Source of the DNA: Camillea tinctor
Lineage: Eukaryota > Ascomycota > Sordariomycetes > Xylariales > Xylariaceae
Length of the DNA stretch: 64,000 nt
Direction: 5' to 3'
Assembly: GCA_022578605.1 (NCBI GenBank)
Contig: MU394051.1
Location: 1,165,664 to 1,229,663 of the forward strand
Positions 36,391-48,097 of the stretch are shown here, one piece after another. Position 1 is the first letter of the stretch; each line of letters opens with the position of its first letter. A program made the translations under genes and the position numbers. The notes beneath the pieces were generated by a model. It saw nothing but the letters and a program-made list of their open reading frames with translations. It was not told the DNA's origin and did not search any database.

Positions 36391-37749
36391 ATGTCTGATG
36401 CCATAGACATTCTAAGCACCGACGTACACGGCTTCAAAGACTATGACTTAGACTTCCATATGAGATTAATGGATAGGGTGTATAACTTCAGCCCCTACTA
36501 CCTGACTGATCCCCATGATTTCAAACCTGCAGACCTGCCAATTTGGATAGGGCACAAAGGCAGGAACCTCTGGACCGACGCCCTCGGCGTCCTCAACTTC
36601 ATATCTTTTCAGTATAAAACCAGGAACCTATTTTTCGGCATGTGTGCAATGAAGCTAGTGGAATCGGTGCATAATGTGCTAGGAAAGACCCGTGATAGCA
36701 CCCGGCGTCTTGGCCTCGCGACGGCTGCGCATCCCTTGAATGGCGGCCTCCGGACTGGCACCAAGCTTGCACATGGCAGCTTCAACAGAGACTTCGGATA
36801 CATGGGTGAAAGCCAGGACTTCTTCGGCCTATCCCTATGGATGTACGCGCTGAACCGACTTAGCCTAGCAACGAATATGCCGATGTTCAACGGCCTCGCG
36901 ATGGAGCTTGCCCAGGCGGTCTACCCGCTCTTCGCCCATGAGCTTGACAATCAGGGCGCCATGCCGCGGTGGCTGTCACCCAACCTCGGTATGATTTACA
37001 TAGCCAACTGCGATGGCTATAACAGGCTGGTGTCGATGCTAGCCGCGACAGTGATTCAGGATACGCAGAAGCTAAACCGTTGGTTTGTCAAGTCGCCCGG
37101 TAATCGCCAGAAGCCGGAGAATACGCCGCTGCACGGGGCTATCAATGGGCTTATTGAGGACATTCTCAGCCGCCCGGGGTTCCTCCAATACCCCGACAAG
37201 AGGCAGCACCTAGACATCGTCGCGACCGCACCCCTGCGATAGTATCTGTCCACGGAAAACCTCCGCGAACTGGCCTTGTTCCTGTTTGTCGGGTTCCACG
37301 GGGATGACAGGTGGAGCTTCTTGGTATTCAACAGTGCTGCTGGTGCCCTCGAGCACTACCTGAGAGACCGGGTCTCCGCCTTACACGGTGTCCACATCGA
37401 CCGACCTGGCTACGGCGGCAGTATGGAGCTCCTACTCATCGCTATTGCCAGGTGTTACGTGAAGAGGGACTCCCAGGACGAGCGCCTGAAAGATATGGAA
37501 CCCATCCTAGTCCAGTGGCGTGAGCTGGTGACTAGATACTCTAAGGGCATTGACGTCCCAGACGACTTCCCAGCGCACGTGTACGTGTCTTACGTTGCAG
37601 CGCAGATGAATGAAAGTATGTTCATACCCTCCCCACCTCCCCCATTTCCCAAGGGACCTCGTTTTCATGAAGAGGGGAGGATTTCCATCATCCATTCCAA
37701 TACATAATCTACTCATCAGCTAACATCAGGATGTCTTTTTTTTAACTAA
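36391..37749 (+). pseudogene. Uncharacterised fungal protein gene split by an in-frame TAG
   Basis: The ATG at 36391 opens 283 codons to a TAG at 37240-37242. The same frame then continues without a stop through YLSTENLRELALFLFVGFHG to 37615, where a GTATGT donor, a GCTAAC branch sequence and CAG acceptor (37616-37729) would add a last exon ending in TAA at 37749. If the TAG is read as an amino acid, the product is about 414 residues. The sequence looks fully coding, for example IWIGHKGRNLWTDALGVLNF, SLWMYALNRLSLATNMPMFN and ELAQAVYPLFAHELDNQGAM. It resembles a family of hypothetical proteins common in filamentous fungi whose function I do not know; an alpha-helical barrel enzyme-like fold is a guess. 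It may be a recent pseudogene, an RNA-edited gene or a truncated protein. Confidence 0.6.
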
Positions 37750-39097
37750 AAATAAAGCTTTCTCTTTTGGATCTTCAACCCTCCAATGGCTGCTCGACAA
37801 GAAAGGCAGACTGGGATACTTCCCGAGAACCCATTAGCATAATCCCCTTCAACCAGTAGCAGCCTTCTTGAAAGAAGAATGAGGAGGTATAATTATTGGA
37901 AAGTTGCTTCTATGAGTAACCTCTCATTTTTCCCTTTTGGGGAGGGAAGGGGGGTTCACTTTCTTGTTACTGCTTAAGTAACTTGGTTTATTGGGCAGAG
38001 TTTGAAGAGGAACGGTGACGGTAGCGGCAGTGATAATGTTTATAGACTTGATAGCATCTACCTAATCTAGTCAGCGGTCTGGGATGAATATCACCCAAGC
38101 GCTTCCTGTGGGAGAAACAACTTAGCACCATATGTTTCTTTCCCCAGCTTCTTGCCCATGCGTCTGTTTACTTCTACACCCGCTCGCTCACTCACTCACT
38201 CACTTACTCACTCTCGGTTTTAACCCCGTCCTTCTTGCCTTGCTTCGTAACGCCGAAATTGTTTTGGTTGATCCCTTTCTCTCTTATCTTCCACGACCCC
38301 GACGCTCCCTTACCATCCCCCTTAAAACAGTAATTATGAAAAGGTTAATCGGAAAGAGAAAAAGAAAGATAAACAGAAACAAACTGGGAGTTGTAACGAA
38401 TTGATTAATAAAAGAAGGGAGGAGGAAAGGGGTGAGAAAAAAAGGGCCCCAACACCCCGATCAATGCTACATAAACCCTAAAGTAAGAACTATTTCTTAC
38501 TTCTAGTATTTCTTCTCCCCACTCTTATTTCCTGTCTCTTTCTTTTTTTTTTTTTGACACTCTTCAGGATTAAGTCAAGATGAGACGCGCACCAGCCCGA
38601 GAAAGTAATGACCTCCCATAGCTCCATCCCATCGCATGTCTTCCATTTCCTTCTCACTCATTCCTAAGTATTTCGTAGGCATATGGAGAACAAGAAAATG
38701 CCTAATAGACCGGCGGGGCTGGCCTTTCTTTTGTGTTTCCCATTCTCATTATATATGTATAGATGTATTGTATGGTATGTAAGGTAGGGTGGGTATTGAA
38801 AACTTAGCAAGGATCAAGGAGGAGAAGATACATATTATATTCTACTCCATCCCTTGCAAAAACCAAACCAAAAAGGGAGGAAGAAAGAAAAATAATAAAG
38901 AAGAACTCTCTTGCTGCGTGGAAATACCATCTGCTCTTAACTTCCTAGTCTCAGGGGAGACGAGGCATGGAAAGAAGAGGGACCGATACGGACGAGGGCT
39001 TAAGAAATAGAGACCAATTCCAAGTATGTACTCTCTCGTAGTTCATCCTCACTTCTCAGGGATGGCCGGTGATAAATAGATATATAGGGAGGTCAGA
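37750..39097. other. Intergenic region with one possible small gene
   Basis: The 1.35 kb between two convergent genes contains a (TCAC)n run at about 38187-38213, a T tract at about 38541-38555 and the small spliced frame described separately at 38580-38787. Confidence 0.5.
38580..38787 (+). CDS. Possible small spliced membrane protein (47 residues)
   Basis: The ATG at 38580 follows a T-rich/CAG region. Exon 1 (38580-38604) codes MRRAPARE plus one base. A 64-bp intron (38605-38668, GTAATG donor, pyrimidine-rich stretch, CTAAG acceptor) leads to exon 2 (38669-38787), ending in TAG. The join gives a basic N-terminus, then one predicted membrane helix (PAGLAFLLCFPFSLYMY). That layout is typical of small organelle-membrane subunits, but I recognise no family. 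The donor is weak and a second acceptor (38678) would give a less convincing frame. Intron size matches the rest of the window. It could also be chance. Confidence 0.28.
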
Positions 39098-41304
39098 TCA
39101 GTGATATCCATTGGAACTCTTTGTTGGACTAATCTGGCCATTCGTGACATCCTGCAATGCACGGCTACCACTACCACTATCTCGGTTTCCCCGTGGCGTG
39201 ATAAGCTTCTCCATGAAGCTGATATAGTCGTACTGTGGTACGCCGCGATCCTGAGCCATATCCGGTCCTTTGTGCTCTGGGACAAGCTCACACAACTTCT
39301 CAATGACCTCGTCAGGCACTAAGGAGTGCCGTAGGTCCATCTCGGTAACGTAAGGCTTGCCGTCAGCTACCTCCCGGAAGGACTGGAAGACCTGTTCGGC
39401 GGTGTTTTGGTCCTCAGTGACATTCACCATGAAGCGAATAAATTGCTCAAAGGTGACGCGATCACGGCCACATGATGTCTCGACAAAATAATCGTGCATT
39501 TCGTCCTCGCTGAATACTAGACCGAGAGAGGCTAGGGCAGCGGAGAATTCGAGCTCTGATAATGTATTCGAGTCATCACGGTCGAAATGACGGAATACAG
39601 ATTCGAATTCTTCGAGTTGAATTGGCGTCAGATTTGTCATGTCTCGGGCGACCATCTGGTTTTCTAGGAATGCGAGCTTCTTCTGCACAGATGACTTGAC
39701 AAGACCAAGCTCATAAGATAGTTCGTCGTACGTGTAAGTTGTGAAGTCGTTCTCTTCTATGTTAGCTTCCTGGCACTTTTCGTCGACGGCAGCAATCGTT
39801 ACTAAATATTGGTCGAGCGGTGGCAGATTGTCGCTCAGCCTCCGTACATGCAAAAGCTGATCTTCCACGTCCCCTTCGAGACCAGAGATGGCAACTTGCA
39901 TGGTGTTGAGGGCTAGCGCAAAGTCATTGGCCTTGTCAGCAAATGACCTACGGAGGGCATTCTTGATGCTAAAATGATAGTTAGTCGGGCAGATTATGCC
40001 ATGAAGAGAAGAGACGGGGTCGGTATCACTTACTCCCTAATTGTCTCGTTGATAAGCTGGCCACGCATCATCTCAGCCCTGGTGAGTTTGGTCCATTCCT
40101 GATCCATGGTCTCGAGGGACAGCTCGGGGGGAGGCTCGTAGGCTCGAAGTCGGTATGTACCCAACTTGGTCTTGATGTTTCCTAACAGAGTGGCCAGCTC
40201 GCTTTTTTCAGCAACCCATTCTCTCTTCTTGCCCCTTTTGTATGAGGCAAACTCGCCGGCTTGCCGCTTCGCATCGGCATACGTGCCTTCGAATTCTGCT
40301 GTCTGCCACGACTCTACCTGTGTTCTGATCTGCGCCAGCAAGGCGGCCATCCTCCTCTCATAGGCGCTCTGCATTTCCCAAGCCCCCTGCATGTTGTTGA
40401 AGAACTTCTCCACTCGACGGCCAGCGTTCTCAACCTTTTCCATTTGCGAGAAGGCATGGAACCAGTAGGCGATGTACGTCATTAAACTCCTCTCATCGGG
40501 CTTGGCTACGTCGCAAACATCTTCAACATCCAGCAGGTCGGGGATGCCAATCTCCTTATGGGCAATATCAAAGGCCAATTGCATGTTACCTCGGTGGTCT
40601 GATTTATCTAGGGAATCATAGTCGATCAGGTCAGGCCGGTGAATGTCCAACAGGGCGCAGAAGGCCAGCCCATCGTTCCAGCTCGCACTGAAATCGCGAA
40701 CCTCCACCTCGTCATAACACGCCGTCTTACGCTGACACCACAACAGCAGACCCTCCTTGGCCGTCATTCCTTCCTCGTTAATATCACTGATGGTGAAGCG
40801 CAAAATGAGAGTCCATATCAACCCGAGGATGATCTTCCGGTTGCCGTCGACTACATCTTCTGCGCCGATATTTGTCATCTGGATGCCCCTGGATTTGATA
40901 AAGTCGAGGGCCGTGTTGGCATTCTCGAATCTTTGGACACGGAGCTTCGGCTTTGCGGCATATCGTCCTAACGATTCGTGAGACAGGCACTCGAGTAGGT
41001 GTATTAGGACAACCTGCGATGTAGGAGTTGTTGTTGTTTAGTATGGGTGGTATGGTATAGCCGGTGTAATGCCATATTTTTATAAGGTCTTTATGTAGTA
41101 GCAACTCACAGCATCGCGCAGGTCTTCAACGAGGTCCTTAACCACCAACCCTCGCACGGCAATTTTCGTATTAAGCCTAACAGAATTCCAATCGAGTTAG
41201 TCAACTCCTCCTCCTCCTTCTCCTCTCTAGTAAATTATTCTTTATCGAGAGACTCACCATTTGGTAAATGTCTTTTGCTGGACGGTAATCCACTTGTGAT
41301 CCAT
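39098..41304 (-). CDS. Alpha-actinin (two CH domains, spectrin-like rod, EF hands)
   Basis: Four exons, 41304-41258, 41176-41110, 41013-40034 and 39968-39098, give 654 residues. Introns are 81, 96 and 65 bp. The N-terminus reads MDHKWITVQQKTFTKW and the first join restores KWLNTKIAVRGLVVKDL. CH1 (about 1-115) includes LIHLLECLSHESLGRYA and RGIQMTNIGAEDVVDGN. CH2 (about 120-230) includes WCQRKTACYDEVEVRDFSAS and SLMTYIAYWFHAFSQ. The rod (about 240-490) is shorter than in animals, as usual in fungi. EF-hand-like loops follow (FRHFDRDDSNTLSELEF). The protein cross-links actin filaments at the septation site. An AG-ended pyrimidine tract (CTAACCAG) just before the ATG suggests a leader intron. 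An earlier start in an upstream exon is possible. Confidence 0.95.
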
Positions 41305-43715
41305 CTTTGTCGAGTTGGACCCTGGTTAGCCAGGAGAGGTGGAAGAGAGCACGTATATCTCGGGTTCGTTGGGAAGAAGGGGGGGTTGTCCTTGGTCTTC
41401 TCTTTGACTCCCTTGGCGAGTCCTTTTTCGATGAACAAGGTAGCCAGAAAGCTAGGCCGGTTGTCAAATACGGGACTGCATGTAAATTTAATACTACTAG
41501 GTACTTGTTTCTAACTAGCACGAAGATCTCGTCGGGGTTAGAGGTACGAGCGATGCGAGTGGGTTGTCAGGAAAGGAATTGGCAAGTCTCTGCGCGAAGA
41601 CGAAGACAAGACGAAGACGTGACGGAAAGACGATGGCCTGGAAGAGGTTGAGAAGTTGGAGACAATAGACAGAGACCTCTGTCTATTGACTTGGAGAGCA
41701 CGGATCCAAGGAATACAACTATGTAGGTTAGGTTTTGGCAGAAAGTCGCGGTCGTTGATCGAAGTTGTAGGGGTTTTGGGGGGGTTGTTTGGGGTTTGGG
41801 GGGTTCATTAATGTTGCATCGGGTGACCCAACTTTAAGTTGGAAACAATTCGGTGAGTGATGAGTGGGTGAGTGGTGTTAGGTACATACATAACTTTACT
41901 TTTAGGTGCACATGTGGGTAGGGTAGGTGAGGTATGTACGGTACAAGGTACAGTGTAAGCTAGCAGGTTAGGTAATAGGCTGATAGGCTGGTAGGTGTAA
42001 AAAGAAAAAAACCCCCCAGAAAAAAAAAAGAGAAAGAACTTATAAGGAACTTGAAGGAAATCGGATGATGTTCTAGGTGCCCTGTTCTAGCCTGCCCTGT
42101 CCCAGTGTCTCGGCTCAATTCGCCACTAAAGAAAGAGATCCATCCAACTTTTGTCTCTTCTTTTGCCTTAACCCCCTCCCCCTGACCATGGCCATGCACA
42201 GTGTACTAAAAAAGTAGGCTAATTGAATATAACTTCAACAACAATTTGTTTCAACCGATATTTGCTTTCAATGCTGGTGCATATATTGCATTGCGGTACA
42301 CCAACATTATTGTTTACTAGAAATAAAGGAAGCTCAGCTATGTTACTCTAACAACCCTTCATTGATGTAACATCCGTCTCAATCTAGTGTAGTTGTGTGT
42401 TCCAGTCTTTTTAGAGCATTCAAGTTTGAAGCTACCAGTAGTAGAACATCAAACCTACTGAGTTGACTCTACCCTATATACCCTATATACCCTACACTAT
42501 AGAGTATTCTCACTCTCCTCTGCTGATTAAACAGTCTTGTCTGTTAAACGGGAGGCGGTACGCTAGGCTCACTCCCGCGCATATGTCATCGTCGATCACA
42601 AGGGTCAGCTTTTGTCATAGATCCATCATCAGTCCTGAATTGGGTCTAAATTATTTTCGGAGGCGCGTCTCCCATATGTCTTCCGGTTCGAGACCCAACA
42701 GGGCCAAAAAACTATGTGCCTGGATTAGTACCGCTCATGCGCGGCTAGACCTTTCCGATGACAGCTTTAAGCATAGCATTGATCTGTGTGGTCGTAGTTA
42801 ATGCATTCGAATATCCCGCCATCTCCCCTCGTTACAGGGCATTGGAGGGGTTGATTTGTTGACAGTTTTGTTTATTACTTTCCCTTTTAGGTCAACGTTT
42901 GTTTTGTTTACTTTATACAATTTAAAAAGCCGGCCAATAAGGCTTAGGATCTGAAAACTGAATAGGTTACGGTACAAGCGGGAGTATGAAGTTGTTCCAC
43001 AACATTAAAACCACCTGTTAACGTTACATTTTTCACCTTGCCTACACGATGACTATCGAGTTCATGTTCATTCTCTTATTTACATTCCTCTAAGGCATCC
43101 AGCAGTGTTCTTCTAGTATATAAGTATCAATCACCGTCACCACCACGATACTCCATGTACCTACCACATGGGAATTTATGTTTGTTTTTAAAGGATGAAG
43201 TAAACGGGACGAGGATGCAACAATATGATAGATCTTTATCCGAACAATGCTTAGCGTTTCCCGGATTTTTGGCGGCGGGGACGGGGATCGTCAGTGGCTG
43301 CAGCCGTAGGTGGGTACCTAAGTTCCGTGGTACATCCATGACACAGCCGATAGGCAAACTTGTGGCTGATGTGGACAGTAGTACCTAGATATATTTGAAG
43401 TAAGTGAGTACCTAGCTGCCTATTACTACTTTGTACCTGACTACTACATGTAGTACTATGTAAAACGGGGATTTAGTTTTACCGTCACATACGCAGAGAG
43501 TGGAGTAGATCCGAATCGGACAAATCCGTCATCGGACAATGTTTATTAGTGAGGACCCGCGTTACACTTGATCGGCTATTCTTTTTTTTTCCTGGTCAGG
43601 TACTTATGTAGTATATAATTGGTTTTGGTATCACCATCTAACTAACCCAACCTAACCTAGGGTTTATATTCACGGACACACTCCAGGTATCTTGGATAGC
43701 AGATATCTGCCTGGT
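41305..43715. other. 2.4 kb intergenic region, divergent promoters
   Basis: It lies between the divergent alpha-actinin and FAD dehydrogenase genes. It includes GGGGTTT-rich sequence near 41770-41805 and GTGAGT-type repeats near 41850-41875. Frames at 42463-42801 (no ATG start) and 43155-43388 (ATG start, 77 residues) have no recognisable motif and are not called. Confidence 0.5.
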
Positions 43716-45410
43716 ATGTCGTGCAGTTCTAGGCTAACCCCAGTCCTTAGGCGGACAATAGCGCCTTGTCTGTTGAGATCTGCCAATGCCTCCAATTGCG
43801 TACCTTGCGCCGCCCGTCGCATATCGAGCACAGCGACGAGGCGTCTCCGAACCTCGCCGCGCAGGTGCGCGAAATTCACCACCGATACATATCCCGAGAT
43901 CAAGCGTGACCCTCGATTCGCCCAGATCACAAAAGAGCATGTCGCATTCTTCAGGGAGCTTCTCGGCAAGGATTCTGCCCTCGTCGATGGCGTCACGGCA
44001 GACGTTTCCCTGGAAGATATGGAACCTTATAATGGTGACTGGATGAGGAAATATCGCGGGCACTGCAAGCTGGTGCTGAAGCCAGGTTCGACTGAAGAAG
44101 TCAGCAAGATCCTCAAGTACTGCAATGACAATATGCTAGCTGTTGTGCCGCAGGGTGGAAATACCGGCCTAGTAGGGGGCTCTATACCTGTCTTCGACGA
44201 GATTGTTGTCAATACAAGCCGAATGAACAAAATCCGATTTTTCGATGAAGTGAGCGGTGTTTTGGTTGCCGATGCCGGTGTTATTCTTGAGGTAGCAGAC
44301 CAGTTCCTTGCCGAGAAAGGCTACATCTTCCCCTTGGATCTGGGCGCAAAGGGGTCGTGCCATATCGGGGGCAATGTTGCAACGAATGCCGGCGGCCTCC
44401 GTCTCCTTAGGTACGGGAGCTTACACGGGACTGTCTTGGGCATTGAGGCAGTCCTGCCTGACGGCACAATTGTAGACGATTTGGGTAGGCTGCGGAAGAA
44501 TAACACCGGGTACGATCTAAAACAGCTCTTTATTGGCGGGGAGGGTACAATTGGCATGATTACCGCAGTTTCGATACACTGCCCCCAGAGGCCTAAAGCA
44601 GTCAATGTGGCATATCTTGGTGCTGAGTCCTACGAGCAGCTCCAACAAGCTTTCAGGGAAGCCAAGAATCATCTCTCGGAAATCCTTTCGGCTTTCGAGA
44701 TGATGGATTCTTACAGCCAAGACCTAGTCTATAAGGTCCGACAGAATAAGCGACTGCTGGAAGGTGAATATCCGTTTTACTGCCTCATCGAGACAAGCGG
44801 TTCTAACCCGACACACGATTCCGAGAAACTCGAAGCCTTCCTCGACCAGTTAATGACGGAGGGCATTGTCAGTGATGGTGTCGTGGCCCAAGATGAGACA
44901 CAAATCAAATCCATGTGGGCACAGAGGGAGGGTGTTCCCGAGTGCCTGGGCCATTGGGGCGGGGTGTACAAATACGATGTCTCGATCCCGCTAAGCGACC
45001 TTTACAGGTTAGTTGACGAAACACGAGAGAGAATCGAAAAGGCTGGTCTCAAGGGCGACACGGATGAGTTTCCCGTCGTCGAAGTAGCTGGCTACGGCCA
45101 TATGGGTGATTCGAACCTGCACCTCAATGTCGCTGTACGGAGGTACGACAAGCGAGTGGAGGAGGTCCTAGAACCATTCGTCTACGAATGGATTAGCAAA
45201 GTGAACGGAAGCATCAGTGCCGAACATGGCCTAGGCATAGCGAAGAAAAATTACATTGGTTTCAGCAGAAGCGAGACTATGATCAACTTGATGAAGCAAA
45301 TCAAGGCGCTTTATGATCCGGTTAGTTCTTGGTCCCCGATATCACAGATCAGCGTACCGTGCTAACACATTTCTCAGAATGGAATCATGAACCCGTACAA
45401 GTACTTGTAG
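43716..45410 (+). CDS. DLD2: D-2-hydroxyglutarate / D-lactate dehydrogenase (FAD, DLD2 type)
   Basis: Two exons (43716-45320 and 45378-45410), with a 57-bp intron (GTTAGT...GCTAAC...CAG), give 545 residues. The start is the first ATG of the frame (MSCSSRLTP). Residues 1-50 are Arg/Ser-rich and free of acidic residues, as in a mitochondrial presequence. The FAD-binding PCMH domain carries VVPQGGNTGLVGGS (about 143-156) and IGGNVATNAGGLRLLRYGSL. The C-terminal cap holds EVAGYGHMGDSNLHLNVAVR and SAEHGLG (501-507). The last exon adds NGIMNPYKYL, the normal family end. Members oxidise D-2-hydroxyglutarate or D-lactate. The sequence best resembles the Dld2/Dld3/D2HGDH branch. It follows that the exact substrate is inferred, not shown. 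Confidence 0.92.
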
Positions 45411-46045
45411 CTCATAAGGGAGAACTTATGTCTTATTTTGTATATTCCCTTAAAAACATTAACTTATACTAAGGCAAGTGTGGTGGGTATGCACTCTCAG
45501 ATGCGTATAAGAGACTATACGAGAGTGTCTTGTATAAATACTAGGTTAAGGTAAACATGGAAGTATAGCTAGCTAGCTTTCAACAGCATAGTATAAAATA
45601 AAAATCCATGAGCCATGCCCCCTTGTGTTGAAAGAGAGGCACAGTCTCATAACTTGAAGTACCTGACTTACATCGGCTATAAGTACATAGGTACATTAGA
45701 GCGTAGCACGGTGTTTAAAGGGAGGGGCACAGTGGTTCTTGCGTAGTAGCTTAGTGATAAGATAAGGAGCAATGGCAGTTTGAAATTTGCTTTCTGTATT
45801 TCATCACTTCAACTCGGTAAACCTGCATACCTATCTAACTTCTGGTATAATACATTATTCGACCTTGCAAAAGAGGAACCACTGAAATCCTCACATCCCC
45901 TTCTTCCGCTCCCATCCAAAGTAACATACCGAGAGTAACCCCTCTACTGCGACAAAAGTTGTGCTCATCTAAGCTTAAGGAGCCCCGCCGTATCCAGCTT
46001 CCAAGAAAAGAGAAAGCAAATAAAGAAATCAAAAAAAATCAAAAA
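45411..46045. other. Intergenic region upstream of TIM8
   Basis: The 0.63 kb holds the 3' flank of the dehydrogenase and the TIM8 promoter, with an A-rich leader immediately before the ATG (46020-46045). No gene is seen. Confidence 0.5.
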
Positions 46046-46429
46046 ATGGATTCGTTGAACGATCATGATTTGGAAAAGTTGAACGAGAAGGACAAGGTCG
46101 AGCTTCGGCAGTTCCTCGCCAACGAGAGCCAGAAGGCGCGTGTACAAGCGAGTATGTCCAATACCCTTATATCCCCCAGTCCTCGATCAACTATCTTCTT
46201 TCTCTGTCTCCCTACATATATATACTATATTCTCATAATATTCTAACTTTTCTCTCTCGCAGCCGTCCACAGCCTCACCGATACGTGCTTCAAGAAGTGC
46301 GTCACGGGGACGATCCGCAACGGAAAGCTCGACAAGACCGAGGAGAGCTGCATGGCGAACTGCACCGAGAGGTTCTTCGATATCAGCTCGTTAACGATGA
46401 AGCATTTACAGAACCTACGAAATACCTAA
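46046..46429 (+). CDS. TIM8: Tim8, small intermembrane-space chaperone
   Basis: Two exons (46046-46151 and 46263-46429), split by a 111-bp intron (GTATGT...CTAAC...CAG), give 90 residues. The twin CX3C motif is intact: C44-FKK-C48 and C65-MAN-C69, separated by 16 residues. This motif forms the paired disulfides of the small TIM fold. The following [17 protein letters not shown] is typical of Tim8. With Tim13 it escorts hydrophobic inner-membrane precursors through the mitochondrial intermembrane space. Length matches the family (about 87-90). Confidence 0.95.
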
Positions 46430-46848
46430 GATAGTTCAATACCCAGTTACTTCCTTTGGCATCAACAAAAGCAAGCACATCTCAGGATGGTTGCGGGTGG
46501 TATACTCTATATTATAGAGTTTTGGAAGGGAAAGCTAGAGAGTTCGTGTGTTGAGACCATGTATATTACGAAACACTATAGAGCGAAATGGGTTGGCAGT
46601 ACAAATTAGAGATGGGGCATAGAAGCACCAATACTTCGTAGAGTACAAGAGCAGAGTCACTGTCGGCTATTACGAGAGGCAGAAATTCTTACTGGCATGA
46701 GGAAACCATTTTTTTTTGTCCATTGATCTCATAAGCCTTTTTTCCTAGGCAACGCCGTGACATGCTAAATCTACCCAGCTCGGAGCGCATTTGCGTCTCT
46801 CCAACGAGCTACCTAGTTACCACCCAAAGCACCATTAACGGGAATCGT
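46430..46848. other. Intergenic between convergent TIM8 and RPL25
   Basis: The 0.42 kb of shared 3' flank shows no coding potential. Confidence 0.5.
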
Positions 46849-47679
46849 TTATACGAGGCCGAGCTTGGTCGCGGCAATGTCCAGAGCATCAACGTCCGGG
46901 GTCAGTCGGACGTAGGCCTTCTTCGTCGCATCGGGACTATACCAATTAATTAGTTCACGACTCCCACTAGAGATCTATGCGCCACCTACCGAACGAGGGT
47001 GTTGATCTTGACGGTGTCGATGTCGTAGAGCTTCTTGAGGGCCTGCTTGATCTGGGCCTTGTTGGCCTTGACATCGCAGATGAAGACCAGGGTGTTGTTC
47101 TCCTCCAGCTTCTTCATGGCGCTCTCAGTGTTGAGAGGGTGTAGGATGACCTTGTGCTCATCAAGTCTATAGAATCACTATGGTTAATGAATGCAATGCG
47201 ATTATGGAACTTCCATGGCATAAACCCGTACCTGGGAAGCGAAGGGACCGACTTGGAGGGGACCTTCGGGTTGCGGGCGAGTCTGAGGGTCTTGGGGCGG
47301 TGGAAGGTGGTCGAGGTCCGGACCTTGCGCTTCTTGTTCGGGTTGTCCTGCGCGGGAAATCAGCAATGGCGTTCAGATGGTATTAACGAGACATGCGCCT
47401 TCACTTACACCGCGGAGAGCAGCCTTAGCGGCAGCAGAAGCCTGCTTCAGGCCCTTAGGCTTGGCCGCGCCTACATCATAATACGCATCAGCAATCGCCC
47501 TTGATCAAAAAAAAGTCTTTCCGATCAGAACTCGCAAAATCTGCTGCTGCTCGATGCGTGGGGCCGACGAGGCGTCTGCGGGAAAACAGCAACCTCATCG
47601 ACGAGAGATCATGTCGAGAAGAGGGAGAATTGGCGAGAATTCAAGATATACCTTTCTTGGTGGGAACTTTAGGAGCCAT
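46849..47679 (-). CDS. RPL25: Ribosomal protein uL23 (yeast L25)
   Basis: Five exons, 47679-47652, 47470-47409, 47347-47232, 47166-46990 and 46936-46849, give 156 residues. Introns are 181, 61, 65 and 53 bp. The joined protein begins [20 protein letters not shown], continues [19 protein letters not shown] and then [20 protein letters not shown], and ends [12 protein letters not shown]. It is the large-subunit protein next to the polypeptide exit, docking site for SRP and NAC. The very short first exon (nine codons plus one base) followed by a longer intron is common in fungal ribosomal protein genes. It is divergent from BMT2, with 418 bp between the start codons. Confidence 0.97.
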
Positions 47680-48097
47680 TGTATGTGGTGATAGGCGCAG
47701 GTCCTTTTGGCGTCTGGTGTTCGGCGTTTGGCGTTGGGCGTGAAGTTGTCGTATTGTCGGAAGCCCTCGATGAAGAATTAGATCAAGAAATTTCTCTAAT
47801 ATCAATTTTTGTGGTTTTGACAAAATTTAGGTTTTAGGGCAGTCTGCATGTGGTCCGCGCCTCTATGCTTATCCATTGGTTGCACTGTTATCGGTATCCC
47901 TGTCAAGAAGTATAAACTCTCTACAGTACCACCAAGCTTGCTACACTGGGCGATCGCACTGGCCCATATCTACCAGAGCCCGTCTAATCTCGACAGCTTC
48001 TTCCATTTTAAAATTAAACCTAGTCTTATTACACCATTACTTAAGTATCAAATACCGAACCCGGGTCCGAGGCCATATTGACTCCGGTACCTTCAAG
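47680..48097. promoter_or_regulatory. Bidirectional promoter RPL25 / BMT2
   Basis: The 418 bp between the divergent start codons contains a telomere-box-like stretch, ATTTAGGTTTTAGGGC (47825-47840, TTAGGG at 47834-47839). TTAGGG elements are known in ribosomal-protein promoters of many ascomycetes as Tbf1-type sites. A G/T-rich repeat of GGCGTTTGGCGTTGGGCGT is at 47723-47741. Shared control of the two ribosome genes is an inference. Confidence 0.45.

Noticed and set aside
42660..42720. GGTTCGAGACCC motif resembling a tRNA T-loop
   Set aside because: No T-stem of five pairs and no cloverleaf upstream.
42463..42801. 112-codon plus-strand frame
   Set aside because: Starts at TTG, begins in a TATACCC repeat and matches no family I know.
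47471..47651. Box C/D snoRNA in RPL25 intron 1
   Set aside because: CGATGAG and CTGA strings occur but the C box is poor and there is no terminal stem.
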